64,000 bases of DNA from Clostridium jeddahitimonense (GTDB lineage Bacteria > Bacillota > Clostridia > Clostridiales > Clostridiaceae): assembly GCA_000753455.2 (NCBI GenBank), contig LM994670.1:113074-177073 (forward strand), written 5' to 3'. The translations under genes and the position numbers were made by a program. Every line of letters begins with the position of its first letter. The stretch's first letter is position 1. The notes under the pieces were generated by a model. The model saw nothing but the letters and a program-made list of their open reading frames with translations. It searched no databases and was not told the origin of the DNA. This document shows positions 1 through 9,356 of this stretch, in pieces.

Positions 1-2
1 AA

Positions 3-578
3 ACAGCTAATGGATTAGTATTAGGGTATATAGTTAATATATGTTTTTATACATTGAAGATGGCGGGTAAGTTAATAGATAACCAATTAGGATTATCTAT
101 GGCAAGTACATATGACCCTAATACTCAAAGTCAATCAACTATAATTGAAAACTTAATGTACTTTGTAGGAATTGTAATATTTTTTGTGGTAGATGCCCAT
201 CATATTTTGATTGATTCTATACAAAAAAGCTTTAACTTAATACCTATAGGATACTCTATATTAGAAAATAATCTAAGTTATATAATACATGTATTTACAC
301 AGTATTTTATTATAGGAATAAAGCTGGCAATACCAGTAATAATTGTATTAATATTAACTGATTTAATAACAGGAATAATATCAAGAAGTATTTCAGGCTT
401 AAATGTAATGATTATAGGAATGCCATTAAAGATGTTGGTAGGAATAATATTTTTAATGAGCGCATTGCCTTTTATTTTAAATCAAATACAGGATATGTTT
501 AAGGGATTAATAGATGTGTTAGAAGGAACATTAGCATATAGTGGTCCAATTATAAATTTAATAAGTGAATTAATTTAA
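3..578 (+). CDS. fliR: Flagellar export apparatus protein FliR (C-terminal part)
   Basis: The reading frame is open from the window edge (frame from base 3) to the stop at 578, so the N-terminal quarter of the usual roughly 260 residues lies outside. About 191 residues remain, with four hydrophobic membrane stretches. The segment GLSMASTYDPNTQSQS is typical of FliR family members (known of the family). FliR is a membrane core subunit of the flagellar type III secretion gate, working with FliP, FliQ and FlhB. It is followed 32 bases later by flhB. In some clostridia FliR and FlhB are fused; here they are separate. A TTG at 54 could be mistaken for a start, but the family match continues upstream of it. 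Confidence 0.93.
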   Translation, partial: TANGLVLGYIVNICFYTLKMAGKLIDNQLGLSMASTYDPNTQSQSTIIENLMYFVGIVIFFVVDAHHILIDSIQKSFNLIPIGYSILENNLSYIIHVFTQYFIIGIKLAIPVIIVLILTDLITGIISRSISGLNVMIIGMPLKMLVGIIFLMSALPFILNQIQDMFKGLIDVLEGTLAYSGPIINLISELI

Positions 579-610
579 AACACATAAATATAAATTTAGG
601 GGGAGATACT

Positions 611-1678
611 TTGTCTGCATCAGATAAGACAGAACAACCTACCGCCAAAAGGAAAAAAGATGAGCGTAAAAAAGGTAATATAGCAAAAAGTAAGGAAGTC
701 TCAAATGCTTTTACTTTAATAGGTGCTGTAGGTTGCATTTACATAATGCTTAATAGTTCAATAAAACAATTAAAAATAATTATCTCCTCGTCTTTAACCA
801 TGAACTTTAATACTGATATAACTAATGGAATGGGACATTCTTTACTAGTTGATGGATTGTTTAATTATGCCAAAATATTTATACCTATAGGTGTTGTAAT
901 TATGATGCTAGGAGTTATATCGAATGTAGCACAAACAGGATTTTTATTTAGTAAAGAAGCAATAAAACCTAAGTTTTCAAAGTTAAACCCTATAAGTGGA
1001 TTTAAAAATATATTTTCACAAAAAGCAGCGGTATCGGCAATAAAAAACACTATTTTATTAATAGTTCTTGGATATATAGGATATTCATTCATTTCAAAAA
1101 AATATATAGATATTTTGAAGTTGGGAGATATTTATTTTCCATATTTAATTTATTCAATAATTGAAATAGTAAAAGAACTATTTAGTATAGCAATACTTAT
1201 AGCAATAGTTATTGGTGCTATAGATTTTGCTTACCAATTATATTCTCATAAGAAAAACTTGAAAATGACTAAGCAAGAAGTGAAGGAAGAATATAAACAG
1301 TCAGAAGGGGACCCTCTTGTAAAGTCTCAAATTAGACAAAGGCAGAGACAGATGTCTAGTCAGAGAATGATTCAAAATGCAAGAGAAGCAACTGTGATAA
1401 TAACAAATCCAACTCATATATCAATAGCTATTAAGTATGAAAGGGATGTAGATTCAGCCCCTACGGTAATTGCAAAAGGAGCTGATGTTTTGGCTATGAA
1501 GATAAGAGAGATAGCTAAAGAAAATGATATTCCTATAATAGAGAACATACCGTTAGCAAGACTTATGTATAGAGAAGTAGATGTGGATCAGGAAGTTCCA
1601 GCAGATATGTATGAGGCAGTAGCTCAAGTTTTAGTTGCTGTATATAAAATAAAAAATAGATATAAAAAGAATAAATAG
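611..1678 (+). CDS. flhB: Flagellar export switch protein FlhB
   Basis: This is a 355-residue protein with a TTG start preceded by a GGGGGAG ribosome site. It has a basic N-terminus (KTEQPTAKRKKDERKKG), four membrane segments between about residues 35 and 215, and a soluble C-terminal domain. The autocleavage motif NPTH is at residues 266-269. In the family, cleavage between Asn and Pro switches export from rod/hook to filament substrates. It sits between fliR and flhA, which is the standard order, and is very probably co-transcribed with them. Length and motifs are complete, so it should be functional. Confidence 0.97.
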   Translation: MSASDKTEQPTAKRKKDERKKGNIAKSKEVSNAFTLIGAVGCIYIMLNSSIKQLKIIISSSLTMNFNTDITNGMGHSLLVDGLFNYAKIFIPIGVVIMMLGVISNVAQTGFLFSKEAIKPKFSKLNPISGFKNIFSQKAAVSAIKNTILLIVLGYIGYSFISKKYIDILKLGDIYFPYLIYSIIEIVKELFSIAILIAIVIGAIDFAYQLYSHKKNLKMTKQEVKEEYKQSEGDPLVKSQIRQRQRQMSSQRMIQNAREATVIITNPTHISIAIKYERDVDSAPTVIAKGADVLAMKIREIAKENDIPIIENIPLARLMYREVDVDQEVPADMYEAVAQVLVAVYKIKNRYKKNK

Positions 1679-1689
1679 AGAGGTTATAA

Positions 1690-3744
1690 ATGAGTAAATT
1701 CAACATTAAAAATAGATTTGATATATTAGTTGCCTTTGGGGTAATTGGAATAATACTAATGATTATAATACCATTGCCTTCATTTGTTCTTGATATATTA
1801 CTAGTAATAAATATTAGTTTGTCAGTATTGATTTTACTTATGACTTTATTTTCAACTAATATACTACAATTATCAATATTTCCAACAATATTATTAATAA
1901 CAACATTATTTAGATTAGGGCTTAATATTTCCTCAACAAGACTTATTTTAGGAGAAGGTTATGCTGGAAATATAATTGAATCCTTTGGAAGTTTTGTTGT
2001 AAGAGGTAACTATGTAGTAGGAATAATTATATTCTTAATAATTATAATAATACAATTTGTAGTAATTACTAATGGATCAGGAAGAGTTTCAGAGGTATCT
2101 GCAAGATTTACATTAGATGCTATGCCAGGTAAACAGATGGCTATAGATGCAGATTTAAATGCAGGTATGATAGATGAAACAACTGCTAGGAAACGAAGAA
2201 AAGAGTTGCAACAGGAGGCAGACTTTTATGGATCTATGGATGGTGCATCTAAGTTCGTAAAAGGTGATGCTATAGCAGGGATAATAGTTACCTTAATAAA
2301 TATAATAGGTGGAATAATAATTGGAGTCATGATGTTAGATATGGAGTTTGGAGAAGCAGCTCAAAACTTTATAAGTTTAACTATTGGAGATGGACTTGTT
2401 AGTCAAATACCAGCGTTATTAATATCGACTTCAGCAGGTATTCTTGTAACTAGAGTCAATAGCGATGAAAGCTTTGCTAGTCTTGCTGGGAAACAATTAA
2501 CATCTATTCCAAAGGCCATAACAATAACAGGTGTAGTACTACTTATACTTGGAATGATACCAGGATTACCTAAGTTATCTTTTTTAACACTTGGTATTGG
2601 ATGTGTTGCAATTGGCTTTGTATTAAGAAAGAGTGAGCAAGAAAGTAGAAATGAAATTGTAAATAATGAAGTAGCAGTAGATGAAAGTGCTACGTTAAAT
2701 GAAGTAGAAGATGTAACAGATTTATTGAGTGTAGAACCATTAGAGGTTGAAATAGGGTATGGCCTTATACCTTTAGCTGATGAAAGTGGTGGAGGAGATT
2801 TATTACAAAGAATATCTTCAATAAGAAGACAATGTGCAATAGATATGGGGATAATAGTTCAACCGATAAGAATAAGAGATAATCTACAATTAAATCCAAA
2901 TCAATATTGTATAAAAATAAAGGGAAATAAAGTAGCTACATATGACTTAATGCCAACAATGATTTTATGTATGGATCCTATGGGATTAGGGTTAGATATA
3001 GAGGGAATAAGAGCAATTGAACCAAGTTTTGGGTTAGATGCTATGTGGATAACTAAAGATAAAGTTGAAGAAGCTGAATTAAAAGGATATACGTTAGTAG
3101 ACCCTTCCACTATATTAGTTACTCATTTGTTAGAAATAATAAAGGAAAAATCTCATGAGCTAATGGGAAGGGAAGAAGTTAAAGCTATAATAGATGCAAC
3201 TAAAGATAGATATAGTGTAGTTGTAGATGAGCTTATACCAGATTTAATGACATTAGGAGAGGTTCAAAAGGTATTACAAAATTTACTTAAGGAAAAAGTA
3301 TCAATAAAAGATAGAGTAACAATACTTGAAACTTTAGCTGATAATGCCATAAATACAAAAGATATTGAATTGTTGACTGAGTATGTAAGAATGGCGTTAA
3401 GCAAAGGAATTTGTTCGCAGCTTATAGATGAAAATAACTATATAAATGTCGCAACATTATCAAGTGATGTTGAAAGATTAATATCTAATAGCTTACAAAA
3501 ATCTGCCCATGGAACTTATCCAGCAGTAGATCCAGATAATACAAATAAAATTTTTAGCAGTATAAAAAATATAAGTGAAAACATTGATTTTTATAATAAT
3601 AGGCCAATAATTTTAGTTTCGCCAAAAATAAGAGCACCATTTAGAAAACTTGTTGAGATGGTATTTCCGAATGTATCTGTGCTTTCGCTAAATGAAATAC
3701 CAAATGAAGTTCAAATAAAAGCGCAGGCTACAGTTAGTATATAG
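1690..3744 (+). CDS. flhA: Flagellar export protein FlhA
   Basis: This is a 684-residue protein of normal family length. The N-terminal half has about eight membrane segments. The cytoplasmic FHIPEP signature region (RFTLDAMPGKQMAID) is near residues 140-155. The C-terminal half is the large cytoplasmic domain that forms the nonameric ring docking chaperone-substrate complexes. It starts 11 bases after flhB with an AGAGAGG ribosome site. The flhF and flhG genes that often follow flhA in clostridia are not here; the sigma factor gene comes directly next. Confidence 0.97.
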   Translation: MSKFNIKNRFDILVAFGVIGIILMIIIPLPSFVLDILLVINISLSVLILLMTLFSTNILQLSIFPTILLITTLFRLGLNISSTRLILGEGYAGNIIESFGSFVVRGNYVVGIIIFLIIIIIQFVVITNGSGRVSEVSARFTLDAMPGKQMAIDADLNAGMIDETTARKRRKELQQEADFYGSMDGASKFVKGDAIAGIIVTLINIIGGIIIGVMMLDMEFGEAAQNFISLTIGDGLVSQIPALLISTSAGILVTRVNSDESFASLAGKQLTSIPKAITITGVVLLILGMIPGLPKLSFLTLGIGCVAIGFVLRKSEQESRNEIVNNEVAVDESATLNEVEDVTDLLSVEPLEVEIGYGLIPLADESGGGDLLQRISSIRRQCAIDMGIIVQPIRIRDNLQLNPNQYCIKIKGNKVATYDLMPTMILCMDPMGLGLDIEGIRAIEPSFGLDAMWITKDKVEEAELKGYTLVDPSTILVTHLLEIIKEKSHELMGREEVKAIIDATKDRYSVVVDELIPDLMTLGEVQKVLQNLLKEKVSIKDRVTILETLADNAINTKDIELLTEYVRMALSKGICSQLIDENNYINVATLSSDVERLISNSLQKSAHGTYPAVDPDNTNKIFSSIKNISENIDFYNNRPIILVSPKIRAPFRKLVEMVFPNVSVLSLNEIPNEVQIKAQATVSI

Positions 3745-3761
3745 TAGGGGAGGGTATTGAG

Positions 3762-4478
3762 TTGATGAAATCAGAGCAAGAAAAATACATATTAGAAAAT
3801 ATGAATTTAGTAAGATATATAGCATCTAAGTATTATACAGAAAGTATTGGAATAGAATATGAGGATTTAGTAAGCTATGGAACAATGGGGCTTATAGATG
3901 CTGCTGATAAATATGACGAAGATAGGAACTGTAAGTTTTCAACATATGCATCATTAAAGATAAAATCTTACATAATAGATGAAATAAGGAGACACTCTCC
4001 AATTTCAAGAAAAGATGTATCAATGATAAATAAATATAATTCTGCTATACAAGATTTACAAAATAACTTATTAAGGGAACCTACTGAGACTGAAATATCT
4101 AAATATTTAAATATATCTATAAAAGAAGTTAAAAAAATAGAAAATAGTATTCATCTTATGACAACAACATCTTTAGATACAGTTATATTTCAAGGAAATA
4201 ATGATATAAGTCTTAAAGATACAATAAAGGATGATAAGACTTTATTGCCATTACACGTTATTGAGGAAGAAGAAAAATTAGATATACTTTCTAAGGCTAT
4301 AGATATGCTTAAGGAAAAGGACAAGCTAGTTTTATCTTTATATTATTATGAAGAATTGAATTTAAGAGAGATTGGAATGATTTTAGAAGTATCTGAATCA
4401 AGGGTATCACAATTACATAGTAGAGCAATAGTTAACTTAAGAAATATAATGAAAAGGCTTAATTACAATATAGCTTAG
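3762..4478 (+). CDS. fliA: RNA polymerase sigma factor, FliA/SigD/WhiG (sigma-28) type
   Basis: This 238-residue sigma-70-family protein shows region 2 (ENMNLVRYIASKYY, then DLVSYGTMGLIDA and the DEIRRHSPISR segment) and a region 4 helix-turn-helix near the C-terminus (LNLREIGMILEVSESRVSQLHSRA). These are hallmarks of flagellar sigma-28 factors, which transcribe late flagellar and chemotaxis genes. A strong AGGGGAGGG site precedes tandem starts TTG (3762) and ATG (3765); either could be used. The gene lies inside the flagellar operon between flhA and the rod genes. No anti-sigma flgM is visible in the window. Confidence 0.94.
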   Translation: MMKSEQEKYILENMNLVRYIASKYYTESIGIEYEDLVSYGTMGLIDAADKYDEDRNCKFSTYASLKIKSYIIDEIRRHSPISRKDVSMINKYNSAIQDLQNNLLREPTETEISKYLNISIKEVKKIENSIHLMTTTSLDTVIFQGNNDISLKDTIKDDKTLLPLHVIEEEEKLDILSKAIDMLKEKDKLVLSLYYYEELNLREIGMILEVSESRVSQLHSRAIVNLRNIMKRLNYNIA

Positions 4479-4488
4479 GGAGGTAATT

Positions 4489-5262
4489 ATGTTAAGAGGA
4501 ATGTATTCATCAATATCAGCAATGATAAATTTACAAGCTAATCAAAGCGTAATAAGCAATAATATGGCTAATATAAACACTATAGGGTATAAATCAGAAA
4601 CATTAGTTTCTAAGAGCTTTGATGAAATAGTGCTAAGTAATAAAGATAGATATATTAATGGAGAAGGTAAAAGACAACAAATAGGAAGTTTGAATCCAGG
4701 TGTGAAAATAGATGAGACAGTAACAAATTACTCTCAAGGAACAATAGTTGATACGGAAAGTGACACTGATTTTGCTATATTAGGAGATGGATTTTTTACT
4801 GTAAGAGATAATGATGGGAATACAGCATATACACGAGATGGAGTATTCAAAGTTGATAGTAAAGGGTATTTAGTTACTTCTTCAGGTGAAAATGTATTAG
4901 GAGTTAATCAGATTACTAACAGAGTTGAACCAATTTATGTGGGTAATAAAAAAGTATCTGTGGATAACAATAATAATTTGTTATTAGATTCAAAGATATC
5001 TTACAAATTTAGCATAGTAGATTTTGAAAATTATGATAGTTTAAATAAAGTTGGACAAAATCTCTTTACAGGTGAAAATCCAATAGGAACAAATAATTAT
5101 AAAATACAAAATAGAGCTAAAGAATCATCAAATGTAGATATGATTGATGTAACATCAGCATTAATGGCAAATTTAAGGGCCTTTGAGGCTAATCAAAAGG
5201 TTGTACAAATTATGGATTCAACTTTAAGTAAAATAGCTAATGAAATAGGAGCAGTTAGGTAG
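4489..5262 (+). CDS. Flagellar basal-body rod/hook protein, FlgF/FlgG family (first of two)
   Basis: The protein has 257 residues. It starts with the conserved rod N-terminal helix (MLRGMYSSISAMINLQANQSVISNNMANINTIGYK), given here only as family hallmark positions 1-35. It ends with the paired C-terminal helix (SNVDMIDVTSALMANLRAFEAN). These two ends form the D0 coiled coil in all axial rod proteins. The centre is the FlgG-like beta domain (GDGFFTV near residue 100). It is paralogous to the next gene. The pair corresponds to Bacillus FlhO/FlhP or to FlgF/FlgG, with this copy the more FlgF-like. The AGGGAGG site lies 5 bases before the ATG. Confidence 0.9.
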   Translation: MLRGMYSSISAMINLQANQSVISNNMANINTIGYKSETLVSKSFDEIVLSNKDRYINGEGKRQQIGSLNPGVKIDETVTNYSQGTIVDTESDTDFAILGDGFFTVRDNDGNTAYTRDGVFKVDSKGYLVTSSGENVLGVNQITNRVEPIYVGNKKVSVDNNNNLLLDSKISYKFSIVDFENYDSLNKVGQNLFTGENPIGTNNYKIQNRAKESSNVDMIDVTSALMANLRAFEANQKVVQIMDSTLSKIANEIGAVR

Positions 5263-5272
5263 GTGAATATAA

Positions 5273-6034
5273 ATGTATAGTATATTAAGCACTAGTAAAA
5301 CTGGGATGAGTGCAAATCAAAATAAGATAAATATAATATCTAACAATATAGTTAACGTAAATACAACTGGATATAAAAAGCTAGAAATGGGGTTTCAGGA
5401 TTTAGTAAGAGATACTTTAAATAGAGATTCGTACCCTGTAAATAATAAAAATTCTACTATTGGGACAGGAGTTAAAACCAGTAGTGAAGTAAGAAATTTT
5501 ACTCAAGGTAGTTTAAAAGAAACTAAGTTAGTTAGCAATATGGCTATAGATGGAGAAGGGTTTTTTAGAGTTATTAGACCAGATGGAACATATGCGTACA
5601 CAAGAAGTGGAGAATTTAATATAGATGCAACAGGGAAGCTTGTAGATGACAAAGGTAATGTTTTAGATATACAGTTTGAAGGAAGTAATAATTATTTAAA
5701 TTCAGGAATTACTTCTGAAAATTTTACGGTTAATAAAAAAGGTGAGGTATTTGCAGGTGACAAGAAGGTAGGAAGTATAAAACTGTATGTTGGAGAAGGT
5801 ATGGATGACTTTTTAGCGGTAGGAGATAATTTGTTTACTCCTAAGGATGGATCAAACATTAAAATTAGCAATAAGGCTAATATTATGCAAGGATATGTGG
5901 AAGCTTCAAATGTAGATATTTCACAAGAAATGACTGAATTAATAGCAATACAAAGAGCTTTTCAATTAAACAGTAAGGGAATTACTGTTGCAGATGATAT
6001 GTGGTCTATGATTAATAATCTACAATCAAGATAG
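5273..6034 (+). CDS. flgG: Flagellar basal-body distal rod protein FlgG
   Basis: This 253-residue axial protein has an N-terminal rod signature (NKINIISNNIVNVNTTGYKK), a central domain with GEGFFRV and YTRSGEF, and a C-terminal helix ending EASNVDISQEMTELIAIQRAF. That C-terminal signature is characteristic of FlgG. It forms part of the distal rod that crosses the cell wall and is exported through the FlhAB/FliR gate encoded upstream. The gene starts 10 bases after its paralogue. Assignment between FlgG and FlhP naming is uncertain; the family is not. Confidence 0.9.
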   Translation: MYSILSTSKTGMSANQNKINIISNNIVNVNTTGYKKLEMGFQDLVRDTLNRDSYPVNNKNSTIGTGVKTSSEVRNFTQGSLKETKLVSNMAIDGEGFFRVIRPDGTYAYTRSGEFNIDATGKLVDDKGNVLDIQFEGSNNYLNSGITSENFTVNKKGEVFAGDKKVGSIKLYVGEGMDDFLAVGDNLFTPKDGSNIKISNKANIMQGYVEASNVDISQEMTELIAIQRAFQLNSKGITVADDMWSMINNLQSR

Positions 6035-6047
6035 AAAGAGGATATAG

Positions 6048-6932
6048 ATGGAAGATATAAGATTATATGACTTTAAAAGAAGTGAAAAATTCTCTATAGA
6101 AAATTTAAAACATTTAATTCAAGTTAGCGAGGAGTTTTGTAAGACTTCAAACATGCAAATAACTTACGAGACGAAAAATAAAACTTTTAAAATGGGATTA
6201 GATAGATCAAGTCAAGTTTCATATGGAGAACTAATTGAAAAAATAGATAATAATAGTTTGGTTGTTGAATATAATATTTGCCCTGTAGTAGAAAATCTAA
6301 CTCTATTTATAGATAAATCGGTGGCGTTAAGCTTAGTTGATTTATTATTAGGAGGAAATGGAGTAATAGAGGATTTAAGAAGAGAATTAACTAATATCGA
6401 TTTAGAGCTAATTAAATACTTAATCCAAAATTTGTTGAAGAGAATATATATACCATATGAATATGAAAGTATAAGCATTGTAAATATCTATACTAATTCT
6501 GTTCAGTATCAAGGATTAAGCAACAAAGATATAGTGTTTAATTCCTTTATAAAAGTAAATTTAGAAAATGAAGCTATAGGAGATATGGTAATTTGTATGC
6601 CATACAAAAATTTAGGGCATATTGTAAACTCGCTAATGTATAAGGAAATAGATGAAATATGTTGTGATAGAGATATTGATATAGAGACAAATGAAATTTT
6701 TAATTCAGTAAAAAATGTTAAAGTTGATGTTTGTGCAATTTTAGGAAGCACAAATATAAGTATTAATGATTTAATCAATTTAGAAAGTGGAGATGTAGTT
6801 CTTTTAAATCAAAAGATTAATGATGAGATTAAGTTAAGTGTAGGAGATGAATTTATCTATAAAGCTAAACCAGGATTAATAGGTATGAAAAAGGGCGTAG
6901 AAATAAGTGATATTGTAAATGAGGAGAGATAA
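6048..6932 (+). CDS. fliM: Flagellar motor switch protein FliM-like
   Basis: The protein has 294 residues against about 330 for typical FliM. Residues 6-20 (LYDFKRSEKFSIENL) match the FliM segment just after the CheY-binding peptide. The middle domain carries LLLGGNG near residue 100, matching the GGxG site of the CheC/FliX/FliM fold. Residues about 215-290 form a SpoA-type (FliN-like) C-terminal domain. FliM forms the C-ring with FliN and FliG and sets rotation direction. The extreme N-terminal EIDALL-type peptide that binds CheY-P is missing, and only 13 bases separate the gene from flgG, so it is not hidden upstream. The identity is clear; the missing peptide is odd. Confidence 0.85.
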   Translation: MEDIRLYDFKRSEKFSIENLKHLIQVSEEFCKTSNMQITYETKNKTFKMGLDRSSQVSYGELIEKIDNNSLVVEYNICPVVENLTLFIDKSVALSLVDLLLGGNGVIEDLRRELTNIDLELIKYLIQNLLKRIYIPYEYESISIVNIYTNSVQYQGLSNKDIVFNSFIKVNLENEAIGDMVICMPYKNLGHIVNSLMYKEIDEICCDRDIDIETNEIFNSVKNVKVDVCAILGSTNISINDLINLESGDVVLLNQKINDEIKLSVGDEFIYKAKPGLIGMKKGVEISDIVNEER

Positions 6933-6934
6933 AA

Positions 6935-7198
6935 ATGACTGATAAAATAGCTAGAATTTTAGATATACCAATAGAGATAACTGCAGTTTTGGGAAGAACT
7001 AAGATGTCTTTAAATGAAGTACTAGAATTAGGTAGAGGTTCATTAGTGGAATTAGATACATTAGAAAACCAAGAGGTAGAAATACTTGTGAACAATAAGA
7101 AGATTGCGTATGGACAAGTTGTGGTTGCTCAACAAAACTTTGGAATTAAGATAACTAAGGTATTAGATTCAGAGGATTTAATTAAGAGTTTAAAGTAA
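6935..7198 (+). CDS. fliN: Flagellar motor switch protein FliN (short form)
   Basis: This is an 87-residue SpoA-domain protein (ARILDIPIEITAVLGRTKMS... LGRGSLVELD), equivalent to the C-terminal C-ring-forming domain of FliN. It starts two bases after fliM (ribosome site GAGGAG inside the fliM end), so the pair is translationally coupled. There is no CheC-like phosphatase domain as in the long FliY form. It is the last recognisable flagellar gene. Its stop codon abuts the start of a glycosyltransferase gene, so flagellar and glycan genes appear to share a transcript. Confidence 0.9.
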   Translation: MTDKIARILDIPIEITAVLGRTKMSLNEVLELGRGSLVELDTLENQEVEILVNNKKIAYGQVVVAQQNFGIKITKVLDSEDLIKSLK

Positions 7199-8338
7199 AT
7201 GAAAAAAGTGTTGATGTTAGGAAATAGTGATATTGTAATCTACAACTTTAGACGTGAACTTATAGAAAAGATGATAAAGTCAGGTTATGAAGTATATGTA
7301 TCTTTACCGTATAGTAAAAGAACTGAGGCTTTAAAAGATATGGGATGCATATTTATAAATACAGAGATTAATGGAAGAGGTACTGATATTTTTGAAGATA
7401 TTAAATTATGTTTAGAATATCTAAAGACTTTAATAAAAGTAAGGCCAGATGTAGTTTTAACTTATACAATAAAACCTAATATATATGGAGGAATAGCTTG
7501 TAGACTTATGAGAATTCCTTATATTTGTAATATTACTGGTTTAGGAAGTGGATATCTAAAAAATGGACTAGTGAAGAAAATTATAAAGATATTATCTAGA
7601 ATATCTTATAAAAAAGCTACTAAGATATTTTTTCAAAATACATCAGATATGAATACATTAATAAACGATAATATTCTAACTCAAAACTATGATTTACTGC
7701 CAGGATCAGGAGTAAATTTAGAGAGATATAATTTGTTAGATTATCCTGATAAAGAATCAGAAGTTAACTTTAGTTTTATAGCTAGAGTAATGAAAGATAA
7801 AGGTATAGATGAATATTTAGAAGCTGCAAAAAGTATAAAGGTCAATTACCCTAGAGTAAACTTTAGCATAATAGGTAAAATAGAAGAAGTTAAATATAGA
7901 AGTATCTTAAGTGAGTATGAAAGAAGAGGAATTATTAAATATGAAGGATTTAATGATGATATTATTCATGTTATAGAGAAAAGTAGTTGTATAGTTAATC
8001 CTTCATATTCAGAGGGGATGTCAAATGTTTTATTAGAAGGTGCTGCTTGTGGAAGACCTCTTATAGCATCAGATATTCCAGGATGTAGAGAGATAATAGA
8101 TAATGATATCAATGGACTATTATTTAATGTTAAGAGTGCGGAAGATTTAATAGAAAAGATAGATAAATTCATAAATTTAGATTATAGAGAAAAAGTATTA
8201 ATGGGTTTAGCAGGAAGAATTAAAGTTCAAGATAGTTTTAATAGAGATATAGTTGTAGATAAATATATGAATTTAATAAACTCTATTGAAAGAAATAATA
8301 AAAAATATAAGCTGTTTAAGATAATAAGAGCAACTTAA
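7199..8338 (+). CDS. Glycosyltransferase family 4 (CapM/PglA-like)
   Basis: This 379-residue GT-B-fold enzyme has an N-terminal acceptor domain with VVLTYTIKPNIYGG and ITGLGSGY. The C-terminal nucleotide-sugar domain has the EX7E-type motif (SEGMSNVLLEGAACGRP). The TIKPN/ITGLG signature is shared with PglA/CapM-type N-acetylhexosaminyltransferases, so a UDP-GalNAc or UDP-GlcNAc donor is a reasonable inference, helped by the UDP-sugar epimerase next door. The ATG follows the fliN stop with no gap and has only a weak ribosome site, suggesting translational coupling. It acts at the cytoplasmic membrane face. The exact acceptor is unknown. Confidence 0.85.
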   Translation: MKKVLMLGNSDIVIYNFRRELIEKMIKSGYEVYVSLPYSKRTEALKDMGCIFINTEINGRGTDIFEDIKLCLEYLKTLIKVRPDVVLTYTIKPNIYGGIACRLMRIPYICNITGLGSGYLKNGLVKKIIKILSRISYKKATKIFFQNTSDMNTLINDNILTQNYDLLPGSGVNLERYNLLDYPDKESEVNFSFIARVMKDKGIDEYLEAAKSIKVNYPRVNFSIIGKIEEVKYRSILSEYERRGIIKYEGFNDDIIHVIEKSSCIVNPSYSEGMSNVLLEGAACGRPLIASDIPGCREIIDNDINGLLFNVKSAEDLIEKIDKFINLDYREKVLMGLAGRIKVQDSFNRDIVVDKYMNLINSIERNNKKYKLFKIIRAT

Positions 8339-8367
8339 AAAAGACAGATAATTTAGGGGGGACTATA

Positions 8368-9345
8368 GTGGGATACAAACATCTTAAGTTTCCAAAGGAT
8401 AGTAAATTTTTAATAACCGGTGGAGCAGGATTTATTGGTTCTAATTTATGTGAAGCTATATTGAACATGGGATATAGTGTAAGAATATTAGATAATTTTT
8501 CTACTGGTAAAGAAGAAAATATTAAGGAATTTATTAATAATGAAAAATTTGATCTAATAAAAGGTGACATAAGAGATATAGATATATGTAATAAGGCTTG
8601 TAAAAATATAGATTATGTATTACATCAAGCTTCTTGGGGATCAGTTCCAAGGAGTATAGAAATGCCTTTAATTTATGAAGAAATAAATATTAAAGGTACA
8701 TTAAATATGATGAATGCTTGTAGAGATAATAATGTTAAAAGATTTGTTTATGCATCATCTTCGTCAGTATACGGAGATAGTACTGCTCTTCCAAAGATAG
8801 AGGGTGGAGAAGGAAATGTACTTTCACCTTATGCGTTAACTAAGAAGGTTTGTGAAGAATATGGAAGACTATATTATAAGCTTTACGGATTAGAAACTGT
8901 AGGGATGAGATATTTTAATGTGTTTGGAAGAAGGCAGGATGCTGAAAGTTATTATGCGGCTGTGATTCCTAAGTTTATTAAAAGTCTTATAAATGATGAA
9001 ATATGTACAATTAATGGTGATGGTAAACAGAGTAGAGACTTTACATATATAGAAAACGTAATTGAGGCAAATTTAAAAGCTTGCACAGCACCTAGTGATG
9101 TTGCTGGTGAAGTTTTAAATATTGCTTTTGGAGGACGAGAATATTTAATAGATATTTATTATAAAATATCTAAATTATTAGAAAAAGATATTAAGCCTAA
9201 ATTTGGAAAAGAACGAATAGGTGATATAAAACATTCAAATGCATCGATTGAAAAGGCTAAGAAATTAATAGGATATGAACCAGAGTATAGCTTTGAAGAT
9301 GGATTAAAATTAGCAGTTAATTGGTATAAACATAATTTAACTTAA
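8368..9345 (+). CDS. UDP-N-acetylglucosamine 4-epimerase, WbpP-like (SDR family)
   Basis: The protein has 325 residues and a GTG start eight bases after a GGGGGG site. Features are an N-terminal NAD-binding GGAGFIGSN, a catalytic YALTK (Tyr-x-x-x-Lys) at about residue 155, and the family blocks MRYFNVFGRRQD and NGDGKQSRDFTYIENV. These blocks are typical of WbpP/TviC-type extended SDR enzymes that interconvert UDP-GlcNAc and UDP-GalNAc. The usual length is about 340. It lies inside the glycan cluster and probably supplies the HexNAc donor for the flanking transferases. GalE-type activity on UDP-glucose cannot be excluded. Confidence 0.85.
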   Translation: MGYKHLKFPKDSKFLITGGAGFIGSNLCEAILNMGYSVRILDNFSTGKEENIKEFINNEKFDLIKGDIRDIDICNKACKNIDYVLHQASWGSVPRSIEMPLIYEEINIKGTLNMMNACRDNNVKRFVYASSSSVYGDSTALPKIEGGEGNVLSPYALTKKVCEEYGRLYYKLYGLETVGMRYFNVFGRRQDAESYYAAVIPKFIKSLINDEICTINGDGKQSRDFTYIENVIEANLKACTAPSDVAGEVLNIAFGGREYLIDIYYKISKLLEKDIKPKFGKERIGDIKHSNASIEKAKKLIGYEPEYSFEDGLKLAVNWYKHNLT

Positions 9346-9356
9346 GGAGACAATAT

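Noticed and set aside
3044..3052. Perfect DnaA box TGTGGATAA in flhA
   Set aside because: Single copy inside coding sequence; about one is expected by chance. The same applies to 48818-48826.
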